A DNA stretch of 64,000 bases from Anaerofilum hominis (lineage in GTDB: Bacteria > Bacillota > Clostridia > Oscillospirales > Ruminococcaceae), in assembly GCF_014287275.1 (NCBI RefSeq), contig NZ_JACONZ010000002.1:62001-126000 (forward strand), written 5' to 3'. A program made the translations under genes and the position numbers. The notes beneath the pieces are model-generated. The model did not search any database. It was not told the DNA's origin and was given only the letters and a program-made list of their open reading frames with translations. This document shows positions 48,844 to 57,413 of the stretch, piece by piece; within the stretch, counting starts at the first letter, position 1; every line of letters starts with the position of its first letter.

Positions 48844-48879
48844 AAAAAGGCGGAAGAGAAATTTCTCTTCCGCCTTTTT
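48844..48879 (+). terminator. Terminator after the YczE-like gene
   Basis: A perfect 36-base palindrome, AAAAAGGCGGAAGAGAAA and its complement; it can work in both directions. Confidence 0.85.
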
Positions 48880-49458
48880 CTTTGGTTAGGGAAACCACGG
48901 ACTATGCCGGTGGAGGTGCCGCGCAAAAAAGCTTTCGCTTCCAGTATCGAGCGAAGCGAGTTACTAATATAGCAGCCCGCCGAGCAGCAACGGCTTAGGG
49001 AGATGCGCTTGTGTCCGCTTACGGGCGGCGGAGCAGTTGATGCAAGAGAGAGATAATTTCAGTACATCTCTAGATGTCCGCCGGTGAAATGCCCTTTCAG
49101 GGCTTGATCAAGCCTCCGGTTTAGCCGGGAGATCATGACTTGAACGGGATCTTTCAGCCCCGGGGGCCGCAGCGGCCTGTAAAAAGAGTTCGTCTCTAAC
49201 AGGGCAGGCCGGATTTTCCATCAGCCGGCCGGCGCACAAGCACCGCGCCGCGCCGGAGAGCGGGACGTCGGTCTGTGGGTGGGGGCGGATGCGGGGGGAA
49301 TGCCCGTCTGTCCCCCTCTCTGCATGCCTGTCCCTGAAAAGGGCTTGCGGGGCCGCCGCAGGTCGTCTGTGCGGCGGGCGGCCGTGACGGAAAGCCGCCG
49401 CTCCGCGGTTTTGCCGCAAAAGCCCGGCCAGAGAAAGCCCGGGGCGGTGAAAGGGCGG
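48880..49458. other. Gene-free region, partly AT-rich, possible remains
   Basis: 48930-49110 is AT-richer than its surroundings and contains CGCTTACGGGCGGCGGAGCAG (49016-49036), close to 27481-27500. Short imperfect hairpins occur (CGGTTTAGCCG near 49117). No intact gene; possibly a decayed insertion. 49140-49458 is GC-rich and empty. Confidence 0.4.
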
Positions 49459-50037
49459 TCAGGCCCCGCCGAAGCGGAACACCACGCCCACCACGGCCGA
49501 CAGGGCCAAAAAGGCGGCGGGATGCAGGTTCTTGAGCTTTCCGATGCGGGTGAGCGCCAGCAGCACGGCTGCCAGCAGGAGGGCTTTCCAGTTCAAGACG
49601 GCCAGCAGGCCGCCGGAGGAAAAGGCGTCCAGGCGCAGCAGCGAGATGACCACCAGCGACCAGCAGGCGGCGGTGATCAGGCCGGTAGAGGCGGGCCGCA
49701 GGCCGTAAAAGGCGGCTTTGACATAACGGTTGTCTTTGAACGCGCGCAGAAAGCCCGCCACGATGAGGATGACGATGATGGAGGGGGTGATGAGCCCCAG
49801 CGTGGCGATCACCGCGCCCGGGATGCCCCCGGTGGTGTATCCCACATAGGTGGACATATTGATGCCGATAGGGCCCGGCGTGGATTCCGAGATCGCGACC
49901 ATGTCCGCCAGCTGGGCATGGGTGAACCAGCCGGTGGCGTCGGAGATGTCATAGAGAAACGGCAGCGTGGCAAGGCCGCCGCCCACCGCAAAGAGGCCGG
50001 CTTTGAAAAATTCATAAAACAGCTGAAGATAGATCAC
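49459..50037 (-). CDS. chrA: Chromate transporter, second half-protein
   Basis: 192 aa, one CHR domain with about six helices. Family blocks are FFKAGLFAVGGGLATLPFL, AISESTPGPIGINMSTYVGY and IPGAVIATLGLITPS. Full-length ChrA has two such domains; here each half is a separate gene. Start is GTG at 50035-50037, overlapping the stop of the first half (GTGA). The pair is expected to act as a heterodimer; chromate or sulfate-like anions are the known family substrates, but in gut anaerobes the role is unclear. Confidence 0.93.
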   Translation of the reverse strand: MIYLQLFYEFFKAGLFAVGGGLATLPFLYDISDATGWFTHAQLADMVAISESTPGPIGINMSTYVGYTTGGIPGAVIATLGLITPSIIVILIVAGFLRAFKDNRYVKAAFYGLRPASTGLITAACWSLVVISLLRLDAFSSGGLLAVLNWKALLLAAVLLALTRIGKLKNLHPAAFLALSAVVGVVFRFGGA

Positions 50038-50579
50038 TTGGAGACGCCCCCTTTCCGGCTCTGGATCAGCACGCCCGCAAGGCCGGAGGCCAGCACGAAC
50101 CAGATGGGGGAAAGGTCCGTGCAGACGGCCAGCAGGGCGACTGCCGCATAGAGCGCCAGCGTGGGCTTGTCCACCACGGATTTTTTGAGCAGCTTCAAGA
50201 TGGCGTTGAACACCAGCACGCAGACGCAGACGCGGATGCCGGCAAAAGCATTTTTTACCAGGGCAAGCTCGGCAAAATTGCTGATAAAGGCGGCGATGAT
50301 CGTGATGATGATCAGCGAGGGAAAGACCACCCCCAGCGTGGCCACGATGCCGCCAAGCGCCCCGCGGCGGCGCTGCCCCACAAAGGTGGCGGTGTTGACG
50401 GCAATGATGCCGGGCGTGCACTGGCCGATGGCGTAGTAGTCCATTAGCTCGTCCTCGGTGACCCAGCCGCGCTGCTCCACCACCTCTTTTTGCAGCATGG
50501 GCAGCATGGCGTAGCCGCCGCCGAAAGTGAGGCCGCCGATCCGCGCAAAGGTCAAAAACAGATCGAGCAATTCTTTCAT
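50034..50579 (-). CDS. chrA: Chromate transporter, first half-protein
   Basis: 181 aa, one CHR domain: FARIGGLTFGGGYAMLPMLQKEVV, YYAIGQCTPGIIAVNTATFVG and GIVATLGVVFPS. ATG at 50577-50579 has CGGAGGAATCGG upstream; the longer frame before it is random. First gene of the two-gene operon, with a good promoter 200 bases upstream. Confidence 0.93.
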   Translation of the reverse strand: MKELLDLFLTFARIGGLTFGGGYAMLPMLQKEVVEQRGWVTEDELMDYYAIGQCTPGIIAVNTATFVGQRRRGALGGIVATLGVVFPSLIIITIIAAFISNFAELALVKNAFAGIRVCVCVLVFNAILKLLKKSVVDKPTLALYAAVALLAVCTDLSPIWFVLASGLAGVLIQSRKGGVSK

Positions 50580-50769
50580 CCGATTCCTCCGCTCCGCGCC
50601 GGAAAGCGCTGTTTTCCCCGCCTGCGGCGGGCCGGGGGGGGCGGTATCCAAAGCCGCGCCGGGCCGCCCGGCAGGCATCTCCCGCCCCGCAGCCGCCCGG
50701 GCACCCTGCAAAAAAGCCGCGCCTGCCCGGCGCCCGGCTCAGAGTACCGTCCCTGAAACTCATAGTCCC

Positions 50770-50798
50770 AGTATAGCACGGTTTTTTTCAGATGGAAA
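50770..50798 (-). promoter_or_regulatory. Promoter of the chromate-transporter pair
   Basis: Minus-strand TTTCCA (50793-50798), 17 bases, TATACT (50770-50775). Confidence 0.75.
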
Positions 50799-51004
50799 AT
50801 ATTTGTTTGCTATGCTTTCCATAGGGCAAAGATATGGCAGGCAGTCAGACGGCAAAGGCCGAGGGGGGCGGGCCCCGGCCGGCGGGGAGAGGCGCAGGGG
50901 ACGCCGGCGGAGCGCCCGCCGCGTCGGGCGTCCCCGCCTGAAAAGCGCAGGGAGGGGGAAGCGCTGCGCCCGGTGCCCGCCGCGCGCCCGGTGCGCCGCA
51001 GGGG

Positions 51005-51033
51005 TGGACTGCCCGCCCGGCGCGTGGTAAAAT
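51005..51033 (+). promoter_or_regulatory. Promoter of the ABC-like/LytTR regulator gene
   Basis: TGGACT (51005-51010), 17 bases, TAAAAT (51028-51033). Confidence 0.65.
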
Positions 51034-51091
51034 AACCGGGAAGCGCGCCGCCCTGCAAGCCCCCGGCGGCGCGGGCACACAGACGGGAGGT

Positions 51092-51994
51092 ATGGCTGTG
51101 GAAGAACTGGAACTGCCCCAGGCCGCGGCGGCATTGGCCCGCGCGCCCGGCCAGTGCGCGGTCGAGTGCGCGCCGGCCCAGAGCGCCGCGCTGCTGCGGG
51201 CCATGCGCGCGGCAGGGCTGCAGCCGGGCGTCGTGTTCCGGGAGGACGCCCTGTATGAGCGGCTGCGGGCGGGGGAATACCTGGCCCTGTTCGCCGGGCT
51301 GTCCGGACACGCGGAACGCGCCGCCGGCGCGGCGCGCGCCATGGAACTGGAAGATCTGCTGGGACAGAAGATCTCCCGTCTGGACGAGGGCCAGCGGCGC
51401 AGGGTGTCGCTGGCGCGCGAGATCGCGAAAGCGCCGGACGCCTTTTTTCTGGAGGAACCGCTGTCGGGCCTGAAAGAACGCGAGATCGGCGTCGTGCTGC
51501 AATGGCTGGAAAGGGTGGGCGAGCAGGGGACGCCCCTGATCTGCACTACTGAGCTCTCCCGCTCTTTTTATCTGCTGCCGGGCGCCCACTACCGTCTGGA
51601 CGGCCAGGATCTGCAGCTGGTGGAGAACGCTGCGGACCAGAGCGCGCCGCCCGAGGCCCAGGTGGAGAAGATTCCGGCGCGCGATGGGGAAAAGCTGCTG
51701 CTGTTCAACCCGGCGGACATCGATTATGCCGAGAGCGCGGACGGCCGCAGCCTGGTTTCGGTGCGCGGCTCCTGCTTTGCCTGCCCGCTCACGCTGGAAG
51801 AGCTGTCCGCCCGGCTGGAGCGGTACGGCTTTTTTCGCTGCCACCGCTCTTATCTGGTGAATATGCAAAAGGTGGAAGAGATCATCCGCTGGACCCGCAA
51901 CAGCTATGCGCTGCGGGTAAAGGGCGGGCCCGAGGGCGGCGTCCCGCTCAGCAAGGGCAGGGTGGAGGAGATGAAAAGCCTCTATCGGTTCTGA
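51092..51994 (+). CDS. Fusion regulator: degenerate ABC ATPase module plus LytTR DNA-binding domain
   Basis: 300 aa. Residues about 1-175 follow the order of an ABC nucleotide-binding domain, with a signature-like LDEGQ at 97-101, RRRVSLAREIAKAPDAFFLEEP (Walker B with Asp changed to Glu, 118-123) and an LSGLKE D-loop region. The P-loop is missing: where GxxGxGKS would be, the sequence is CAPAQSAAL, without Lys. Residues about 199-298 are a LytTR domain (FFRCHRSYLVNMQKVEEI). It is thus a likely pseudo-ATPase sensor joined to a DNA-binding domain. GGAGGT abuts the ATG at 51092, so GTG at 51098 may be the true start. An ABC-2 exporter follows. Confidence 0.85.
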   Translation: MAVEELELPQAAAALARAPGQCAVECAPAQSAALLRAMRAAGLQPGVVFREDALYERLRAGEYLALFAGLSGHAERAAGAARAMELEDLLGQKISRLDEGQRRRVSLAREIAKAPDAFFLEEPLSGLKEREIGVVLQWLERVGEQGTPLICTTELSRSFYLLPGAHYRLDGQDLQLVENAADQSAPPEAQVEKIPARDGEKLLLFNPADIDYAESADGRSLVSVRGSCFACPLTLEELSARLERYGFFRCHRSYLVNMQKVEEIIRWTRNSYALRVKGGPEGGVPLSKGRVEEMKSLYRF

Positions 51995-52102
51995 CCCTGT
52001 CCCCGGCGCGGCGCGCGGCCCGTTTTCCGGCTGCGGCGCGCCGGGCAGCGGCACGTTGCTGCTCCATTCGGCCCCCAAAATGCGCCGTTCGCGGTGTTTT
52101 TG

Positions 52103-52132
52103 TTGAAACCGGCGGCCGGGGCGGGGTAAGAT
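52103..52132 (+). promoter_or_regulatory. Promoter of the ABC-2 exporter
   Basis: TTGAAA (52103-52108), 18 bases, TAAGAT (52127-52132). CGTT-containing words just upstream (near 52049, 52072 and 52085) could be LytTR half-sites, but the match is loose. Confidence 0.5.
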
Positions 52133-52189
52133 GACAACGGCCGGCGGAGGAAAACTTTCCAAACAGACCCGGCCAAAGGAGTCGTTCAG

Positions 52190-53035
52190 ATGGAGGAACA
52201 GATCACGATGCGCGGCGTCGGCATTTCGTTCGGCGGCGCGCAGGCCCTGCGGGATCTCACCTTTTCGGTGGGGCGGGGCGAAATTTTTGGCTTTCTTGGG
52301 CCCTCGGGCGCGGGCAAGACGACCACGATCAAGCTGCTGACCCGGCAGCTGACGGCGGACGAGGGCGAAATAGGCGTCTTTGGTGAACCCGTGGAAAAAC
52401 TGGCCGGAGGCGCATTCCGCCGCATTGGGGTGCTCAGCGACAACAGCGGCGTCTATGAGCGGCTTACGGTACAGCAGAACCTGGAGCTGCTTGCGCAGCT
52501 GCGCGGGGTGGACAAGGCCCGCGTGCAGGAGCTGATCGAAGCGGTGGGGCTGGCCGACGCCCGCGGCAAGACGGCGAAAAAGCTGTCCCGCGGCATGCGC
52601 CAGCGGGTGATGCTGGCAGGGGCTGTGTTGCACCGGCCGCAGCTGCTCTTTCTCGATGAGCCCACCGCTTCGTTGGACCCGGGCACCACGGCCGGGATCC
52701 ACGCGCTGCTGCGGCAGCTCAACGCGCAGGGCACCACTATTTTCCTCACCACCCATGACATGGAGGAGGCGGATAAGCTCTGCGGCCGCGTGGCCTTTTT
52801 GCATCACGGACATATCGAGGAATGCGGCGCGCCCGAGGAGCTGAAGCTCAAATACGCGAAAAACGAGATCGTGGCCCTGCTGGCGGACGGCCGCAGGGTC
52901 TCGGCTGAAAAGACCGCCGAGGGCCTGGACAGGATCCGCCGCGCCGCAGGGAGCTGCGCGATTCTCTCTGTCCATTCCCAGGAGCCGGATCTGGAAGAAC
53001 TGTTTTTGCAGGTGACGGGGAGGAAACTGGCATGA
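52190..53035 (+). CDS. ABC transporter ATP-binding protein (ABC-2/DrrA type)
   Basis: 281 aa. Walker A is GPSGAGKTT near 42-50; the signature is LSRGMRQRV (a G to R variant of LSGG), Walker B is LLFLDEPT, and the switch His is in FLTTHDME. The C-terminal 60 residues form the small extra domain common in ABC-2 exporters. AAAGGAG precedes the ATG. It overlaps the permease gene by ATGA and lies 195 bases downstream of the ABC-like/LytTR regulator. Confidence 0.95.
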   Translation: MEEQITMRGVGISFGGAQALRDLTFSVGRGEIFGFLGPSGAGKTTTIKLLTRQLTADEGEIGVFGEPVEKLAGGAFRRIGVLSDNSGVYERLTVQQNLELLAQLRGVDKARVQELIEAVGLADARGKTAKKLSRGMRQRVMLAGAVLHRPQLLFLDEPTASLDPGTTAGIHALLRQLNAQGTTIFLTTHDMEEADKLCGRVAFLHHGHIEECGAPEELKLKYAKNEIVALLADGRRVSAEKTAEGLDRIRRAAGSCAILSVHSQEPDLEELFLQVTGRKLA

Positions 53036-53751
53036 AAACACATTGCACAAGGACCTGGGTGCTGCTGCGCAAGGACGCGGCGGATATGGTGAAAAACCCC
53101 AATATGCTGATCATGCTGCTGCTGCCGGTGCTCTTCTCCTGGATCTATACCTTTATCGGCGCGGAGACGGGCGAGCATCTGACTCCCGCGGCGGTGCTGA
53201 CCCTTGCCACCCTGATGACCCTGGCGCTGGTGCCGCTGAGTTTGCTCTCGACCGCCATCGCGGAAGAAAAAGAAAAGAATACCCTGCGCACCCTGATGCT
53301 CACCGGCGTCACGGCGGGCGAATTTCTCACCTCCAAGGCGCTGGCCACCGAGCTGTCGATCGCGGTGGTGAGCACAGCGACCTTTTTTGTGGCCGGCGCC
53401 CCCGTCACGGCGCTGGCCCCCTATCTGGCCGCCAGCCTGCTGGGCGCCCTGCCCCTGCTGCTGCTGGGCGCGGTGATCGGCATCGCCAGCCGGGACCAGA
53501 TGTCCACCGGCATCGCGGCCGCCCCGCTGGCGCTGCTGATGATGCTGCCCGCCATGTTTGGCGCTGCGGGCGGGGTGATCGGGTTCATCGCCCGGCTGAT
53601 GCCCACGACGGCCGTGCTGGATCTGGTCTATGCCGCCATGGAGCTGCAGGCTTTGGACCTGGTTTCCAGCATGCTGGTGCTGGCGGTCTGGAGCGTCCTG
53701 AGCGCCGCGGTTTTTGCCCTGATCTACAAAAAGAAAAGGCTGGACAACTGA
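53032..53751 (+). CDS. ABC-2-type permease
   Basis: 239 aa with six membrane helices. It has the ABC-2 pattern AEEKEKNTLRTLMLTGVTAGEFLTSKALATE (read over residues 80-110), in which the EKE.NTL block contacts the ATPase. It pairs with the preceding ATP-binding gene (ATGA overlap). The exported compound is unknown; drug, lipid or peptide export are possible. Confidence 0.92.
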   Translation: MKTHCTRTWVLLRKDAADMVKNPNMLIMLLLPVLFSWIYTFIGAETGEHLTPAAVLTLATLMTLALVPLSLLSTAIAEEKEKNTLRTLMLTGVTAGEFLTSKALATELSIAVVSTATFFVAGAPVTALAPYLAASLLGALPLLLLGAVIGIASRDQMSTGIAAAPLALLMMLPAMFGAAGGVIGFIARLMPTTAVLDLVYAAMELQALDLVSSMLVLAVWSVLSAAVFALIYKKKRLDN

Positions 53752-53827
53752 GCGGACGCCAAAGCGGAAAGGTGCGCAGCCGCCCGCGGGGCGCTGTGTA
53801 AATATAATGAGAGGAGACGCGACCGGG

Positions 53828-54580
53828 ATGCAGCTGACGCGGGAGGAACTGGGGCGGGCCGGACCCTGCTTTGCCGGCTGGGAGGAGACGATGATCTGGT
53901 CCTGTCTGGACGGTTCGATGGGGCGCGTCTTTGTCGACGAACGGCAGGCCCCGCGGGCGGCCGCGGCCTCCATTGCGGATTTCTGCTTTTTGGCGGGCCG
54001 GCCGGACGCGGCGCTGCTGCGGGAGGCGGCGGCGGATGCCCCGCTGCTCGTCCCCCGCGGCGAGGCCTGGGCGGCGCTGATCGAGCGCGAATGGGGCGCG
54101 GGGGTGCAAAGATTCGAGCGGTATGCCACCCATAAAGATCCGCAGGCGTTCGACCGGACGCTGCTGCGGGAGCTTGCGGAAAAAATACCGGCCGGCTGCC
54201 GCGTCGTGCCCATCGGCGAAGCGCTTTATCACCGTCTTGCCGCGGAGGATTGGTCGCGGGATCTCTGCAGCCAGTTCCCCAGCTGGGCCGACTACCGGCG
54301 GCGGGGCCTGGGGTTTGCGGCGCTCTGCGGCGGCCGGCCGGTGTCGGGGGCGTCCTCTTACACCGTCTGGCAGGGCGGCCTGGAGATCGAGGTGGACACC
54401 GCGCCCGGCTCCCGCAGACGCGGCCTTGCCCGCGCCTGCGCGGCACGGCTCATCCTGGCCTGTCTGGACAGCGGGAAGTACCCCAGCTGGGACGCCCACA
54501 ACGCCGGCTCCCTCGCCCTGGCGGAAAGCCTGGGCTATCGCAGCGCCGGGCCCTATCCGGCCTATGAGCGGACGCGGTAA
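53828..54580 (+). CDS. GNAT-family acetyltransferase (two-lobed type)
   Basis: 250 aa. The C-terminal lobe shows IEVDTAPGSRRRGLARACAARLIL, a clear acetyl-CoA-binding loop, then WDAHNAGSLALAESLGY. The N-terminal lobe resembles the GNAT_acetyltran type (zwittermicin-resistance-like) of Bacillota. ATG at 53828 follows GAGAGGAG; an earlier in-frame ATG overlaps the -10 TATAAT (53803-53808) and is excluded. It is followed by a strong terminator. Confidence 0.88.
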   Translation: MQLTREELGRAGPCFAGWEETMIWSCLDGSMGRVFVDERQAPRAAAASIADFCFLAGRPDAALLREAAADAPLLVPRGEAWAALIEREWGAGVQRFERYATHKDPQAFDRTLLRELAEKIPAGCRVVPIGEALYHRLAAEDWSRDLCSQFPSWADYRRRGLGFAALCGGRPVSGASSYTVWQGGLEIEVDTAPGSRRRGLARACAARLILACLDSGKYPSWDAHNAGSLALAESLGYRSAGPYPAYERTR

Positions 54581-54632
54581 AAGCGGCGCGGAGAAGCCGG
54601 TGTGGCTCAAAACGGCGGATAAAAGATAAAAT

Positions 54633-54677
54633 AAAAAGAGCGAGTTTAATACTAATTGTATTAAACTCGCTCTTTTT
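54633..54677. terminator. Bidirectional terminator with 20-bp stem
   Basis: AAAAAGAGCGAGTTTAATAC and its exact complement around a TAATT loop, between two convergent genes. Confidence 0.9.
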
Positions 54678-54787
54678 GCTCTTTTTAAGACCCAGAAGCG
54701 CGGCCCCCGTCCCAAGACGAGCCGCCTTGCGGGCCGCGGCCGGGACCGCCGCCCGGTCTATTTCGGTCGGCCCGCGCGGGCAGAGCA

Positions 54788-55558
54788 TCAGAACAGGAAC
54801 AGCGTCAGCAGATCGCGCAGGGGCTTCCAGAGGCCGGGCGCCCATTGGGCCAGAAAGGCGCGGACCTCCGCCCGCGTGAGCTGATCGGCGCCCGACAGGG
54901 CGTGCAGGCCGCGCGCCTCGACCCCCACGGCCACCGGCGCGCTGGCAGCTGCGCCCACCGCGACGGAGGAAGCCGCGGCCGCCGCGCCCGCCGCATAGAC
55001 GCCGACGGCGCAGGCCCCCAGGGCGACCACGCCCACGGCGACCCCTCCAAAGGCAAGGCAGCCCGCCGCGACGCCGCCAAGGGAGAGCAGCAGCCCCAGG
55101 GAGATCGCCCCAAAACTGAACAGTCCCGCCGAAAAACACCCCACGGATACCAGCCCCAGCGAGAAATTGCCCACTGCCACGATGCCGCGGGCCACCCGCA
55201 GGCCGCGCCCGCAGTTGATATGGACCAGCGGGACGCCGAACAGCGTGCGTTTCGACCTGTATTCCCAGTGGTCGTCCTGTACCACGTAGACCACGCGTTC
55301 GCCCTGTGCCGGCTGGGTGTCGCAGGCGTCGGGAGCGGCGCTTGCCCCGCCGGGCCCCTCCTCTTCGCCGCGCACCAGCGCGTCCAGCGAGATGCCGAAC
55401 AGGCCGCTGAGCGCCAGCAGTTTGTCCAGATCGGGCGTGCTGCGGCCGGACTCCCATTTGCTGACCGCCTGCCGGGAGACCCCCACATAGTCGGCCAGCT
55501 GCTCCTGCGACCAGCCCCGGGCGCGCCGCAGGCAGACGAGATGTTCACTGAATTCCAT
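54788..55558 (-). CDS. XRE regulator fused to hydrophobic pentad repeats
   Basis: 256 aa. Residues 5-62 are a Cro/CI helix-turn-helix (LRRARGWSQEQLADYVGVSR, AVSKWESG). After a linker comes EYRSKRTLFGVPLVHINCG (99-117), a block seen in related clostridial proteins. Residues about 125-195 form a run of five-residue units starting with Gly (GNFSL, GLVSV, GCFSA, GLFSF, GAISL), close in period to pentapeptide repeats but hydrophobic at most positions. It may form a solenoid or insert in the membrane. ATG at 55556-55558 with AAGAGAGGG upstream. It is downstream of MATE on the same strand. Confidence 0.85.
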   Translation of the reverse strand: MEFSEHLVCLRRARGWSQEQLADYVGVSRQAVSKWESGRSTPDLDKLLALSGLFGISLDALVRGEEEGPGGASAAPDACDTQPAQGERVVYVVQDDHWEYRSKRTLFGVPLVHINCGRGLRVARGIVAVGNFSLGLVSVGCFSAGLFSFGAISLGLLLSLGGVAAGCLAFGGVAVGVVALGACAVGVYAAGAAAAASSVAVGAAASAPVAVGVEARGLHALSGADQLTRAEVRAFLAQWAPGLWKPLRDLLTLFLF

Positions 55559-55853
55559 ATCTATTCCCTCTCTTTCCCATGCTCCCATCATACCCTGCCT
55601 GGTTGTTCCGGCGCAAGCAAGCGGGCGGTACAATTTGTCAACCAGAGGTTGCGGCGGCCTGAAAAACGGGTCAGATTTTTTAAAAAACATTTTTTGTGGA
55701 GATTGTAGAACAAAGATGCATTAAAAATAAAGTTTGAAAATGGAGCCGCCTCTCCCCGCTGCGCGGGCCGCAAAATGCGGCGGCGCGCCGGACGGAAAAC
55801 AGAGAGGCTCTGCGCCGCTGCCCAAAACTGCTGCGCGGACGCCGCCGCCCCTG

Positions 55854-57224
55854 TCAGCGGGTAAGGGTGCGCACCCAGTTGTAGCTGTTCACCTTGAAAA
55901 CAGCCACGATACATTTGAGCACCTGATCGCTTTTGAGGATGACAAAGACCCAGAGAGGGGGCGCGCCCCACACAAAAGCCGCCAGGGCGGAACAGGGGAG
56001 CACCAGCCCCCACATGAACAGCAGGTCGTTGATCATGACAAAGCGGGTGTCCCCGCCGCCGCGCACGATGCCGGTCAGGCAGGCCATCTGATAAGAGGTG
56101 CCCACCACCGTGACGCAGAGCACCAGGATGAATTGGCGCGCCAGTTCCAGCGAGGGGCCGGAGATGGCGTACAGGCGCAGCACGGGCTCGCGCAGGAAAA
56201 ACAGGACCAGCCCCTCAAAGACCCCCACGGCCAGAAAAAGCGCCTGCAGGGTGCGGCAGTAGCGGCGCAGCTCTCCCTGCCGCCCGGCCCCGATGGTTTT
56301 GCCCACCGTCACGCCGGCCGCCGCCGCCGCACCGTAGCTGATCACGCTGACGATCTGAAAGATCGTGGTGGCGATGCTGTTGGCAGCGATGGCGCCGGAG
56401 CCCAGATGGCCCAGGATCGCGGTCTGCACCGCCATCGCCAGCCCCCAGATGCCGTTGGAAATAAAGATAGGCCCGCCGGCACGGGCGAGATCGGGCAAAA
56501 AGGAGAGATCGGGGGTTAAAAGTTCCCGCAGGCGAAAGCGCAGTTTCTGGTCTTTGCGCAGCAGATAGACTAAAAGGATGATCAGTTCCACGGTGCGGGA
56601 GACCAGCGTGGCGACGGCCGCGCCGGCGCTGCCCAGCCGGGGCAGCCCAAACCGCCCGAAGATCAGGCAATAGTTAAGGCAGACATTGATGCACAGGGTG
56701 GAGACAGAGAGCACCAGGCCGATGCGGACCGTTTCCACGCATTTCAGCGAGCCCACCAGCAGATTGGTCACGCTGAACAGCAGATAGGTAAAACAGACGA
56801 TGCGCACATAGCGCACGCCCTCCGCCAGCACTGCAGCGTCGGAGGTAAAAAGAGAGAGGCAGGCGCGCGGGGCCAATAAGACCGCAAGAAAAAAGAAAAG
56901 CCCCACCCCAAAGCTGAGCCACAGGCCCAGGCGGATGATGCGCTTGATGCTGGCGGCGTCCCTGCGGCCCCAGTATTGGGCGCCGATGACCACCACCCCC
57001 TCCGCCACGCCGCTGGTAAGCATGAGCAGCAGGAACTGGATCTGGTTGGCCAGAGAAGCGCCGGAAAGCGCGGCTTCGCTGTAGCCGCCCAGCATGATGT
57101 TGTCGGCCAGGTTGACGCCGTGCGTGATCAGGTTCTGCAGGGCAACGGTCAGGGTAAGGGGCAGAAAAACGGCAAAAAAGGATCTGTCGTGGGTAAAAAA
57201 GGGCTCCTTGTTCCGTGTGTGCAT
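55854..57224 (-). CDS. MATE-family multidrug efflux transporter
   Basis: 456 aa, twelve membrane helices, two repeated halves. Early helices carry NLITHGVNLADNIMLGGYSEAALSGASLANQ and TSGVAEGVVVIGAQYWG (read over residues 30-82). The second half has GAAAAAGVTVGKTIGAG. It exports cationic compounds by Na or H exchange. ATG at 57222-57224 with CTGGAGGCG upstream; an open frame of 103 more codons runs into the divergent gene. It shares a short divergent promoter region with the PHP gene. Confidence 0.94.
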   Translation of the reverse strand: MHTRNKEPFFTHDRSFFAVFLPLTLTVALQNLITHGVNLADNIMLGGYSEAALSGASLANQIQFLLLMLTSGVAEGVVVIGAQYWGRRDAASIKRIIRLGLWLSFGVGLFFFLAVLLAPRACLSLFTSDAAVLAEGVRYVRIVCFTYLLFSVTNLLVGSLKCVETVRIGLVLSVSTLCINVCLNYCLIFGRFGLPRLGSAGAAVATLVSRTVELIILLVYLLRKDQKLRFRLRELLTPDLSFLPDLARAGGPIFISNGIWGLAMAVQTAILGHLGSGAIAANSIATTIFQIVSVISYGAAAAAGVTVGKTIGAGRQGELRRYCRTLQALFLAVGVFEGLVLFFLREPVLRLYAISGPSLELARQFILVLCVTVVGTSYQMACLTGIVRGGGDTRFVMINDLLFMWGLVLPCSALAAFVWGAPPLWVFVILKSDQVLKCIVAVFKVNSYNWVRTLTR

Positions 57225-57275
57225 CCCATCGCCTCCAGTTTGCTGAAAAAAGCTGCCCGGCGGGCCGCTTTTTTG

Positions 57276-57304
57276 ACTATACCGCAAAAAGAGGCGGTTG
57301 TACA
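57276..57304 (-). promoter_or_regulatory. MATE promoter
   Basis: Minus-strand TGTACA (57299-57304), 17 bases, TATAGT (57276-57281); next to the divergent PHP promoter. Confidence 0.65.
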
Positions 57305-57308
57305 GCCC

Positions 57309-57337
57309 TTTGCTTTTTTTTGCACCGCCGCTATAAT
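57309..57337 (+). promoter_or_regulatory. PHP gene promoter
   Basis: TTTGCT (57309-57314, weak), 17 bases, TATAAT (57332-57337). Confidence 0.6.
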
Positions 57338-57413
57338 AAAAGACGGCAGCCCTGCCCAAAAGCCGGATCCGGCTAACGCGCGGCGGGGATATACTTTTTC
57401 CAAAGGAGCACCC

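Larger units (their letters stand above)
50580..51091. other. Divergent intergenic region
   Basis: 512 bases between the chrA pair and the ABC-like/LytTR gene. It holds the two divergent promoters listed separately; the rest is GC-rich with imperfect hairpins (GGGACGCC ... GGCGTCCC at about 50896-50935) and no gene. Confidence 0.5.
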
